Below are positions 1-6,467 of a stretch of DNA of 6,989 bases, piece after piece. Source of the DNA: Candidatus Pelagibacterales bacterium. GTDB lineage: Bacteria > Pseudomonadota > Alphaproteobacteria > TMED109. The notes below the pieces were generated by a model, which worked only from the letters and a program-made list of their open reading frames with translations, was not told the DNA's origin and searched no databases. Within the stretch, counting starts at the first letter, position 1. The number at the start of each line of letters is the position of its first letter. The position numbers and the translations under genes are program-made. Location of the stretch: the NCBI GenBank assembly GCA_002720535.1, contig PBIU01000003.1, positions 430,134 to 437,122 of the forward strand, written 5' to 3'.

Positions 1-574
1 TGTAATTACAATCTTTCACTTCTGGAATAATTTTAATTAATTTTTTATTCTGTAAGAAATGAATAGTTATAATATTCTTACAACTATTACTGACAGATGA
101 TATTTGATTTGGTAAGTCATCAATAAAAAAAACTTGTTTATTTGTTAACTTTTCTAATTCTAAACATTTTGTATTTTTTGGACCTTCATTACTTATAAAA
201 GTATAATTCATATCATTATTTTTTAAGCAATTAATTCTGCTTAATGATGATGACGAAGGAATATTAGAGAGAATTATAATATTAACTAAACTGCTAAGTT
301 CTTTTAAAATTTCCTTAGCATCTCTAATTAAGGGCATTATTAATGCATAATTTTTAAAAAAATTTGATATTATATTAGGAATTTCAGTACTATTAACTGC
401 TTTATTATTAGTTCTTTTTAATATATTTCCGTTTAATTTAAATGTTGTATACGAAAAATACATACCATTCTTATTAAGATATTCGTCAAATGAGTCCATA
501 AAGTTAAAGATTACTTCATCCGCATCGCAAATTAGTAAAGGTAAATTTTTATCAATATGTATATTATTTTCCAT
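1..574 (-). CDS. HAD-like hydrolase family protein, 3' end cut by window edge
   Basis: The frame is open from an ATG at 574 to the left window edge, giving 191 codons with no stop, so the C-terminus is missing. HAD-fold motifs are in order. Motif I is ICDADEVIFNF (residues 15-25), with D17 as candidate nucleophile and D19 as second Asp. Motif II is ILSN with S103. A candidate motif III Lys is K133 in GPKNTK. Motif IV is FFIDDLPN with D152 and D153. The family is mostly Mg2+-dependent phosphatases; the substrate cannot be told from sequence. It probably acts in the cytoplasm, as no signal peptide or membrane segment is visible. It starts 23 bp after the rpmG stop with no clear Shine-Dalgarno sequence, so co-transcription with rpmG is likely. 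I recall similar 'CD.DEV' HAD proteins in alphaproteobacteria, but I cannot give it a gene name. Confidence 0.8.
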   Translation of the reverse strand, partial: MENNIHIDKNLPLLICDADEVIFNFMDSFDEYLNKNGMYFSYTTFKLNGNILKRTNNKAVNSTEIPNIISNFFKNYALIMPLIRDAKEILKELSSLVNIIILSNIPSSSSLSRINCLKNNDMNYTFISNEGPKNTKCLELEKLTNKQVFFIDDLPNQISSVSNSCKNIITIHFLQNKKLIKIIPEVKDCNY

Positions 575-597
575 TAAGAAGTGGATCTTAAATTAAT

Positions 598-762
598 TTA
601 TTTAATTTTATCTTCTTTAAATAAAACATGCTTTCTTGCGATAGGATCGTATTTTTTTACTTCCATTTTTTCCGTCATAGTTCTACTATTTTTTTTGGTT
701 ACATAGAAAAATCCAGACTCTGTACTTTTAAGTCTTATTTTGATAGTAGTCGGTTTTGCCAT
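598..762 (-). CDS. rpmG: 50S ribosomal protein L33
   Basis: This small complete gene encodes 54 residues, starting MAKPTTIKIRLKSTESGFFY and ending KHVLFKEDKIK. The pattern is that of bacterial L33: the MAK start, a basic strand, S-x-x-GFFYVT-KKNSR, and the KYDPIARKHVLFKE tail. L33 belongs to the large ribosomal subunit near the E site. No cysteines are present, so this is the zinc-independent C- form rather than the CxxC zinc-ribbon paralogue. The start has a good ribosome binding site (GAAGGG at 772-777, 9 nt spacing) and a candidate promoter behind it. A HAD-like gene follows after 23 bp. It is the first gene of a unit separate from topA. Confidence 0.95.
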   Translation of the reverse strand: MAKPTTIKIRLKSTESGFFYVTKKNSRTMTEKMEVKKYDPIARKHVLFKEDKIK

Positions 763-771
763 TTTATTGTA

Positions 772-777
772 CCCTTC
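772..777 (-). promoter_or_regulatory. ribosome binding site of rpmG
   Basis: GAAGGG on the minus strand lies 9 nt before the rpmG ATG. It is among the better Shine-Dalgarno matches in the window and supports this start, as expected for a highly expressed ribosomal protein. Confidence 0.7.
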
Positions 778-789
778 ATTTTGAAGCTG

Positions 790-817
790 AGAATACCTAA
801 ACTTTATAAGCTGTCAA
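790..817 (-). promoter_or_regulatory. sigma70-type promoter of rpmG
   Basis: The minus strand shows a perfect -35 TTGACA (812-817), a 16-bp spacer and a -10 TATTCT (790-795; 4 of 6 consensus bases, including the TA and final T). The predicted start of transcription is near 783-784, giving a leader of about 20 nt that contains the GAAGGG ribosome binding site. It sits in the 74-bp gap between the topA stop and rpmG, which supports independent expression of rpmG and the HAD-like gene. No hairpin terminator for topA is visible in the same gap. Confidence 0.65.
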
Positions 818-836
818 GATTAGTATAGTAATTAAT

Positions 837-3203
837 TTATTTTTTTACCTTCTTTTTAGAAAACCTTCTTCTTTTAGAAGGATTATTTTCTTTTTCTACA
901 ATTAAATCAATTGCCCTATTAATACCTATAGTAAACACATCTTCATTGTCATCTTTAATGCTAGCGAATGTACTTTCATGCTTTACATAAGGACCAAACC
1001 TTCCATTATTTGCAGTAATCATTTTTCCTGACTCTGGATGTAATCCTATATCTCTTGGTAAAGCTAGCATAGATAAAGCCGTTTCAAGTGTTACGCTTTC
1101 TAAATCTATATTTTTTGGAATTGATGCTCTTTTAGGTTTAATTGCTTTCTTGTCTTTTTTCTCTGGTGTTTCACCAGCTTGAACATATGGTCCATATGGG
1201 CCTACTCTTAAAGTAATTTCAACATTATTATCATTAAAACCTAGTTTAATAGGTTCAAACTTACTAGATTCTTTTCCTTTTCCAACCAATAATTGAGCAG
1301 TATGGTCACAGACAGGGTGATTTGAGCAGCCTATAAACCCGCCACTTCTTCCATAACGAATATTTAATCTACCGTCACTACATTTTGGGCATTGTCTAGG
1401 GTCAGACCCATCTTCAGTTTGTGGAAAAAAATGTGGACCTAAATCATTATCAATTCTTTTTTCAACATCTCTTACTCTTAGTGTGGAAGCGTCGTCTATT
1501 GAGGACTTAAAAGGAAGCCACCATTTTTGAAGGGCATTTTTCCAATTTTCATGTCCATTGGATATATTATCAAGTTGATCCTCTAATTTAGCAGTAAAGT
1601 TTTCCTCTATATAGTTGCTAAAATAACCATTAAGAAATGCCGTAACAATTCTTCCTTTGGTTTCTGGCTCAAACCTTCTTTTTTCATATTTTACATATCC
1701 TTTATCTTTAATTACCGATACTATAGAAGCGTAAGTTGATGGTCTTCCTATTCCCAATTCTTCTAATTTTTTAACTAATGATGCCTCTGTAAACCTTGGA
1801 GGAGGTTCTGTAAAGTGCTGTAAAGACTTAATATCATAAAAATTAAGGTTATCTCCTTCATTAACTTTTGGAATATTAGAATTTTTATCATCATCAATTT
1901 CTTTGTCGTCTTGATCTTCGGTATAAACTTTCTTATAGCCATCAAAAATTAATATTGAACCAGACGTTCTAAAGCCTATGTCTTTATTTTCTGATAATAT
2001 ATTAATACTTACTTGATCAATTTCTGCACTTTCCATTTGGGAAGAAATTGTTCTTTTCCAAATTAATTCATATAAAAGTCTTTGTCTTTCATCTAAGAAG
2101 CTTTTTATATCTTCTGGAAGTTTGCTAATATCTGTCGGTCTAATAGCTTCATGTGCTTCTTGAGCATTTGTAGATTTTTTATTAAATTTGTTAGGAGACT
2201 CAGGTACATATTTATCTCCATATTTATTTTGAATCATAACTCTTATTTGTTGAATAGCGCTATCAGATAAATTAACGGAGTCTGTTCTCATATATGTAAT
2301 TAATCCCACAGTTTCTCCATTTATTTCAATTCCTTCATACAAACTTTGGGCAATTCTCATAGTATTTTTTGCGCCAATACCTAATTTTCGTGAAGCTTCT
2401 TGTTGTAATGTAGAAGTAATAAAAGGTGCAGTTGGGTTATTTTTTACGCGTTTTTTTTGAATTGATTCTATATAAAAATTATTTACATTCGTAATTTTTT
2501 TAATAGCTTCATCAGCGCTATTTTTATTATCAATATCAAATTTTTTTAGCTTATTATTGTCTAAGACATTTAGATTAGCAGTAAATGTTTCACTTTCGCC
2601 TTTTTTAAACGAAGAATTTATCGTCCAATATTCTTTTGGAGAAAACTTTTCTCTCTCAGTTTCTCTATCACAAATTAATTTGAGTGCAACTGATTGAACT
2701 CTTCCAGCAGATTTGGCCCTAGGTAGGGTTTTCCATAAAACAGGAGAGAGAGAAAAACCCATTAAATAATCTAAAGCTCTTCTAGCTTGATAAGCATCTA
2801 CCATATTTATGTCTATAGTATTTGGATTATTAAAAGCTTCTAATATTGCATTTTTAGTTATCTCATTAAAAATTACCCTCTTTATATCAACATCTTTTAA
2901 CTTGTTTTTTTCAGACAAAAATGAATGTATATGCCACGCAATAGCTTCTCCTTCTCTATCTGAATCAGTTGCTAACCATAGAGTATCTCCTTTAGATATT
3001 GATTTGCTAATTGCTTGGATTTGTTTCTTTTTATCATCCTGTACTTCATATTTCATAAAGAAATCATCTTCTGGTATGACAGATCCTTTTTTATTTGGAA
3101 GGTCTCTTATATGTCCATAAGATGCTAATACCTTATAATCATTACCTAAGTATTGATTAATCGTTTTAGCTTTAGCTGGTGATTCTACAACAACAATATT
3201 CAT
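837..3203 (-). CDS. topA: DNA topoisomerase I (type IA, omega protein)
   Basis: This 788-residue protein relaxes negatively supercoiled DNA by transient single-strand cleavage. The N-terminal Toprim domain opens with VVVESPAKAKTI (catalytic-site E7) and has the acidic triad D80, D82, E84 in TDSDREGEAIAWH. The central cleavage domain carries the active-site tyrosine Y304 in GLITYMRTDS, with the conserved R306 beside it. DNA-binding motifs SAGRVQSVAL (165-174) and LEELGIGRPSTYA (480-492) are intact. One C4 zinc ribbon follows (C605, C608, C626, C632). Then come two Topo_C-type repeats, around VGPYGPYVQAGE (667-678) and NGRFGPYVKH (733-742), and a Lys/Arg-rich tail. Length and layout fit alphaproteobacterial TopA. 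The start is the only one that preserves the Toprim motif; its Shine-Dalgarno (AGAG at 3209-3212) is weak. In many alphaproteobacteria dprA lies just upstream and rnr downstream; both are absent here. Confidence 0.97.
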   Translation of the reverse strand: MNIVVVESPAKAKTINQYLGNDYKVLASYGHIRDLPNKKGSVIPEDDFFMKYEVQDDKKKQIQAISKSISKGDTLWLATDSDREGEAIAWHIHSFLSEKNKLKDVDIKRVIFNEITKNAILEAFNNPNTIDINMVDAYQARRALDYLMGFSLSPVLWKTLPRAKSAGRVQSVALKLICDRETEREKFSPKEYWTINSSFKKGESETFTANLNVLDNNKLKKFDIDNKNSADEAIKKITNVNNFYIESIQKKRVKNNPTAPFITSTLQQEASRKLGIGAKNTMRIAQSLYEGIEINGETVGLITYMRTDSVNLSDSAIQQIRVMIQNKYGDKYVPESPNKFNKKSTNAQEAHEAIRPTDISKLPEDIKSFLDERQRLLYELIWKRTISSQMESAEIDQVSINILSENKDIGFRTSGSILIFDGYKKVYTEDQDDKEIDDDKNSNIPKVNEGDNLNFYDIKSLQHFTEPPPRFTEASLVKKLEELGIGRPSTYASIVSVIKDKGYVKYEKRRFEPETKGRIVTAFLNGYFSNYIEENFTAKLEDQLDNISNGHENWKNALQKWWLPFKSSIDDASTLRVRDVEKRIDNDLGPHFFPQTEDGSDPRQCPKCSDGRLNIRYGRSGGFIGCSNHPVCDHTAQLLVGKGKESSKFEPIKLGFNDNNVEITLRVGPYGPYVQAGETPEKKDKKAIKPKRASIPKNIDLESVTLETALSMLALPRDIGLHPESGKMITANNGRFGPYVKHESTFASIKDDNEDVFTIGINRAIDLIVEKENNPSKRRRFSKKKVKK

Positions 3204-3255
3204 TATAACTCTAATAAAATTAAAAATATAAATTCACACTTAATAATCTTTTATC

Positions 3256-3264
3256 ATTTTAGCA
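3256..3264 (-). promoter_or_regulatory. possible extended -10 promoter for topA
   Basis: In the 88-bp gap between plsY and topA, the minus strand reads TGCTAAAAT. This is an extended -10 (TGn) followed by TAAAAT, a 5 of 6 match. No good -35 lies 17 bp upstream, where the sequence is plain AT-rich DNA. Extended -10 promoters can work without one. The leader to the topA ATG would be about 45-50 nt. In DNA this AT-rich such matches arise by chance, so confidence is low. Read-through from the pyr-plsY unit is the alternative, since no hairpin terminator is seen after plsY. Confidence 0.3.
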
Positions 3265-3291
3265 AACTATTTTTTTAAATTATTTATTTTA

Positions 3292-3972
3292 TTAAATTTT
3301 TGACTCATTACCTAAAATTAGTCTTTTAATATTAGGAATATGTTTTAAATATATTAAAATACTTATTATAATAACTAAATAAAACTCTAAAATTGATATG
3401 TTAAGTACATAAAATAAATTATTGTTAAAATTAATTTTATATAAAAACCAAAATATTATAGGTGCAAAAAAACTAGCCGTTAGAGCTCCTATTGACGATG
3501 TTTTGTACTTTATAGCCGCTATTAACCAAATAAATAACACAATAAGAGCACCAAGCCAATTTATGAAAAATAATATACCTGCAGAAGTAGCTATACCTTT
3601 TCCTCCTTTAAATAATATGAATGGACTAAACATGTGTCCAAGTAATGATAAAATTGCTATAGAGATATAAAGGTAAACTAATAATTCTTCTTCAAGTACA
3701 GTTTCAAAATTAGTTTTAACTATGTAGAGCATAATAAAGCTTTTAGATACATCTAAAATAAGGGTTACTATAGCTAAAAATTTATTGCCAGTTCTTAAAA
3801 CATTAGTTGCCCCAATATTTCCTGAACCTATTTTTCTTATATCTCCATACCCTGAAATATTTGATAGAATTAAGCCAAATGGAATGGAACCTATAATAAA
3901 GCTAGTAATAAAATAAACAATAATTATGGGATTGTTAAAAAGCTCTAAAATATTGTTTATAAATATAAGCAT
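3292..3972 (-). CDS. plsY: glycerol-3-phosphate acyltransferase PlsY (acyl-phosphate dependent)
   Basis: This 226-residue integral membrane protein transfers an acyl group from acyl-phosphate to glycerol-3-phosphate, the first step of phospholipid synthesis in the inner membrane. The three PlsY cytoplasmic motifs are intact: IRKIGSGNIGATN (45-57), GHMFSPFILFKGGKGIATS (112-130) and HIPNIKRLILGNE (211-223). Hydrophobic segments lie near residues 15-36, 64-84, 97-112, 130-152, 158-178 and 190-208, consistent with the multi-pass family topology. Length is slightly above the usual 190-220, partly from an Asn-rich loop near 181-186. It starts 12 bp after the tandem TGA TGA stops of the dihydroorotase-like gene. 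A weak GAAAG ribosome binding site sits at 3979-3983. Close spacing suggests it belongs to the pyrB-pyrC unit, an order I know from other alphaproteobacteria. Confidence 0.95.
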   Translation of the reverse strand: MLIFINNILELFNNPIIIVYFITSFIIGSIPFGLILSNISGYGDIRKIGSGNIGATNVLRTGNKFLAIVTLILDVSKSFIMLYIVKTNFETVLEEELLVYLYISIAILSLLGHMFSPFILFKGGKGIATSAGILFFINWLGALIVLFIWLIAAIKYKTSSIGALTASFFAPIIFWFLYKINFNNNLFYVLNISILEFYLVIIISILIYLKHIPNIKRLILGNESKI

Positions 3973-3984
3973 ATATTTCTTTCA

Positions 3985-5304
3985 TCATAAATTAAATTTT
4001 TGATCAGTATATACTATTCTTCCATCCACAATTGTACATAGTATTTTACCTTTTGCCTCATATTCATCAAAAAGTGAATTATTAGACTTGCTATTCATAT
4101 TTTCTAAGTTTAATACATTTGAGGTTTTTATATCAATTAATGTTAAATCTGCCGGAGAATTTATTGCAATTTTACCTGTATTTAAATTTAACAATTTAGC
4201 TGGTTGATTTGTAAGTTTATCAATTAATTTTATAATTTTCATTTTTCCATTAATATGTAAATCTAAAGATATAGGTAATAAAGTTTCAAATCCAATTATA
4301 CCAAATTCAGCTTGTTCAAATGGTAATCTTTTACTGTCTTGGTCCTGGGGAGAATGATGACTTGAAATAATATCAATTTTATCTTTAATTAATGCATCAT
4401 ATATTGCTTTTTTATCTTTTTTATTTCTTAAGGGGGGAAAAACTTTTGCAAATGTTCTCCATTCATCTACAGCTGTCTCGTCAAGAGTAAAATAATGAGG
4501 AGCAGTAGAACATGTTAAATTTAGACCTTTCTTTTTGGCATTTTCTATTGCAATTATTGCTTCATTAGTAGTTATATTAAAAAAATGTAATTTACTACCT
4601 GTACTTTCTAATAATCTAATATCTCTTTCTATTTGTATTATTTCTGCCACTTTAGGTATTCCAGGTAATCCTAATTTATTTGCAAGTGCTCCGCCATTCA
4701 TTACACCATTTTTAGATAGGTCAGGGTCCTGAGGAGATATCATAATAGTAGCATTAAAATTTTTAGCGTAGGTAAGTGCTTGCTTCATTACCTTCGTATT
4801 ACTTATAACTTTATTAGCCTCTGAAAATAATATTGCACCTGCTTCCAGTAATAATCCCATTTCGGTGAGTTGTTTTCCTTCTAAGTTTTTTGTAATGGAT
4901 GCAGCTGGATAAATTTTTACACCATTGGTTTCCCTGGCTCTTTTTTCTATATATTGGATTATTGGAATCTGGTCTATTACTGGATTAGTATTTGGCATAC
5001 AGACAATACTTGTTATACCAGAAGCTAGTGCTGCGTCAGAGGCAGTATTAATATTCTCCTTAAATTCCTCCCCTGGTTCGCCTATATTCGCATTCAAATC
5101 TATAAAGCCAGGGCAAAGAATATGATTTTGGCAGTCAATTATCAAAGCATCATCAGGAGTATGATCTTTAAATAAATTTTTTCCAAAATCTTTTATAACT
5201 TTATCTTCAGTAACTAATCCTCCTAAATCATCAAAGCCAGTACAAGGATCAATTATTCTAGCATTTTTAAAAACTATTTTATTTTTACTTTTTGATTTTA
5301 TCAT
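3985..5304 (-). CDS. pyrC': dihydroorotase-like protein, probably non-catalytic PyrC' (ATCase partner)
   Basis: This 439-residue amidohydrolase-fold protein is related to type I dihydroorotase, but the metal-binding residues are missing. The usual FIDxHxH motif reads FIDLNANIGEPG, so both His are Asn (N71, N73). The usual AFSDDG position reads LFSEAN (E162). The His of the HCED motif is S190 in ISPQDP. The His of HVST is N243 in NITTNE. The Asp of TDHAPH aligns with H316 in SSHHSPQ. The scaffold is otherwise well kept: CMPNTNPV (102-109), NLEGKQLTEMGLLLEAGA (140-157), GLPGIPKVAE (212-221), QDSKRLPFEQAEFG (322-335) and the C-terminal VDGRIVYTD. In Pseudomonas-type class A ATCase, an inactive PyrC' is needed to assemble the PyrB dodecamer; adjacency to pyrB and loss of ligands point to that role. 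It overlaps pyrB by 4 bp (ATGA), implying translational coupling. A true dihydroorotase should then exist elsewhere in the genome. Confidence 0.93.
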   Translation of the reverse strand: MIKSKSKNKIVFKNARIIDPCTGFDDLGGLVTEDKVIKDFGKNLFKDHTPDDALIIDCQNHILCPGFIDLNANIGEPGEEFKENINTASDAALASGITSIVCMPNTNPVIDQIPIIQYIEKRARETNGVKIYPAASITKNLEGKQLTEMGLLLEAGAILFSEANKVISNTKVMKQALTYAKNFNATIMISPQDPDLSKNGVMNGGALANKLGLPGIPKVAEIIQIERDIRLLESTGSKLHFFNITTNEAIIAIENAKKKGLNLTCSTAPHYFTLDETAVDEWRTFAKVFPPLRNKKDKKAIYDALIKDKIDIISSHHSPQDQDSKRLPFEQAEFGIIGFETLLPISLDLHINGKMKIIKLIDKLTNQPAKLLNLNTGKIAINSPADLTLIDIKTSNVLNLENMNSKSNNSLFDEYEAKGKILCTIVDGRIVYTDQKFNL

Positions 5305-6449
5305 TTCTTTAATTCTAAATTATATAATAGGTGTTCAATTACTGACATTCTTATAGCTACACCTAGTTCTACCTGTTCAAGGATAAGTGTTCTATTTATG
5401 TCATCTGCTAGTTCACTATCTATTTCTACTCCTCTATTGATTGGACCTGGGTGCATAACAAGAGCATCATTTTTTGCAAAATTAAGTTTTTCTCTATCTA
5501 AACCATAAAATTTAAAATATTCCTTCGCAGAAGGAATATAAGACCCTTGCATTCGCTCTCTTTGTAATCTCAATATCATTACAATATCAACATTACTTAA
5601 ACCTTCTTTAAAGTTATTATATATATTTGCACCATAGTCAGATAAGCCCTCTGCCATTAGAGTAGAAGGGGCTATTAGATTAACTGTAGCTCCCATTGTT
5701 ATGAGTAATTTTATATTTGATCTAGCGACTCTGCTATGAGCTATATCTCCACATATTGCAATTTTTAATCCTTCTAATCTATTTTTGCGGCGCCTTATAG
5801 CTAATGCATCTAATAAGGCTTGAGTAGGATGTTCGTGTTGTCCATCTCCAGCATTAATAACTGCACAATTTACTTTATTGGCAAGTAAATGGGGAGTACC
5901 ACTTAGAGAGTGTCTAATGACTAGGATATCAGGCTGCATAGCGTTTAAGGTCATAGCAGTATCTAATAAACTTTCTCCTTTTCTTATAGAAGAGGTTTCA
6001 ATTTGCATATTTATGACATCAATCCCAAGACGTTTAGCGGCTAATTCAAATGATGTTTTAGTTCTTGTTGAATCTTCAAAAAATAAATTTACAAGAGTTT
6101 TACCTCTATATTTTTGGTTACTGCTTGGCTCTAACCTATTTTCTTTTATAATTTCATCGGCTCTATTTAAAAGACTCGAAATTTCATCCTCTTTTAAATT
6201 TTCTATACCTAATAAATGATCATTTTTATATTTATTGAAACTGACAGTATTATTATTTTTAATTATATAAAAATTTGATGGATTAACTTTGCCATCTGTA
6301 TGGAAAACAATTTTTTCCATAATTGATTGTTTAGGAATCCTATTACCAGCTAAGTAGCGCGATAATGAGGCAACAGATATTTTAAGCTTATTTGCAAAAA
6401 TTTTTCTGCTTAATGCGTTCTCTTTTATCCATTTATCTAAAGCGTGCAT
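5301..6449 (-). CDS. pyrB: aspartate carbamoyltransferase with N-terminal helix-turn-helix DNA-binding domain
   Basis: This 382-residue protein makes carbamoyl-aspartate from carbamoyl phosphate and aspartate, the committed step of pyrimidine synthesis. The catalytic part (from about residue 78, HLLGIENL) is complete: FFEDSTRTKTS (123-133), RKGESLLDT with K157, HEHPTQALLD (205-214), GDIAHSRVARS (234-244), LRLQRERM (293-300) and HPGPINRG (333-340). At about 310 residues this equals a whole ATCase. Residues 1-66 are extra and look like an XRE/Cro-type HTH. Helices fall near 2-10, 13-22 (LSRKIFANKL) and a recognition helix 25-33 (SVASLSRYL), followed by AGNRIPK and an IMEKI helix. Start M1 has AAGG six nt upstream, while M44, the only later Met before the catalytic core, has none. 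The frame is continuous with no stop, so the fusion appears real. A palindrome lies 28 bp upstream. It overlaps the next gene by 4 bp. Confidence 0.95.
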   Translation of the reverse strand: MHALDKWIKENALSRKIFANKLKISVASLSRYLAGNRIPKQSIMEKIVFHTDGKVNPSNFYIIKNNNTVSFNKYKNDHLLGIENLKEDEISSLLNRADEIIKENRLEPSSNQKYRGKTLVNLFFEDSTRTKTSFELAAKRLGIDVINMQIETSSIRKGESLLDTAMTLNAMQPDILVIRHSLSGTPHLLANKVNCAVINAGDGQHEHPTQALLDALAIRRRKNRLEGLKIAICGDIAHSRVARSNIKLLITMGATVNLIAPSTLMAEGLSDYGANIYNNFKEGLSNVDIVMILRLQRERMQGSYIPSAKEYFKFYGLDREKLNFAKNDALVMHPGPINRGVEIDSELADDINRTLILEQVELGVAIRMSVIEHLLYNLELKK

Positions 6450-6455
6450 GATTTA

Positions 6456-6459
6456 CCTT
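6456..6459 (-). promoter_or_regulatory. ribosome binding site of pyrB, fixing the upstream start
   Basis: AAGG on the minus strand sits 6 nt before the ATG at 6449. It selects the start that includes the helix-turn-helix domain. The in-frame ATG at 6320 (M44) has no purine-rich site in front of it. The same bases form GGTAA (6453-6457), which resembles one half of the upstream palindrome. Confidence 0.6.
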
Positions 6460-6467
6460 GATAATTT

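Noticed and set aside
774..786. Possible hairpin (CTTCA-AAA-TGAAG on the minus strand) sequestering the rpmG ribosome binding site.
   Set aside because: The predicted transcription start near 783-784 falls inside the left arm, so most transcripts would lack a full stem. Five AT-rich pairs are also weak.
628..828. Plus-strand ORF of 66 codons.
   Set aside because: It lies antisense across rpmG and its promoter, has no recognisable motif or ribosome binding site, and the minus-strand gene is certain.
2809..3120. Plus-strand ORF of 103 codons inside topA.
   Set aside because: It is the antisense shadow of the well-conserved Toprim region of topA.
3265..3291. Terminator after plsY.
   Set aside because: The region is poly-A/T with no GC-containing inverted repeat, so no hairpin can be supported.
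4430..4445. G6A5 homopolymer run in the pyrC-like gene as a possible slippage or frameshift site.
   Set aside because: The frame is continuous, and the run encodes the conserved-looking FPPLRNKKDKK segment. There is no alternative frame worth reaching.
5878..6219. Plus-strand ORF of 113 codons inside pyrB.
   Set aside because: It is the antisense shadow of the ATCase carbamoyl-phosphate domain, with no motif of its own.
6318..6320. M44 as alternative pyrB start that would remove most of the HTH domain.
   Set aside because: No ribosome binding site precedes it, it would still leave about 34 odd residues before the ATCase core, and M1 has a good AAGG site.
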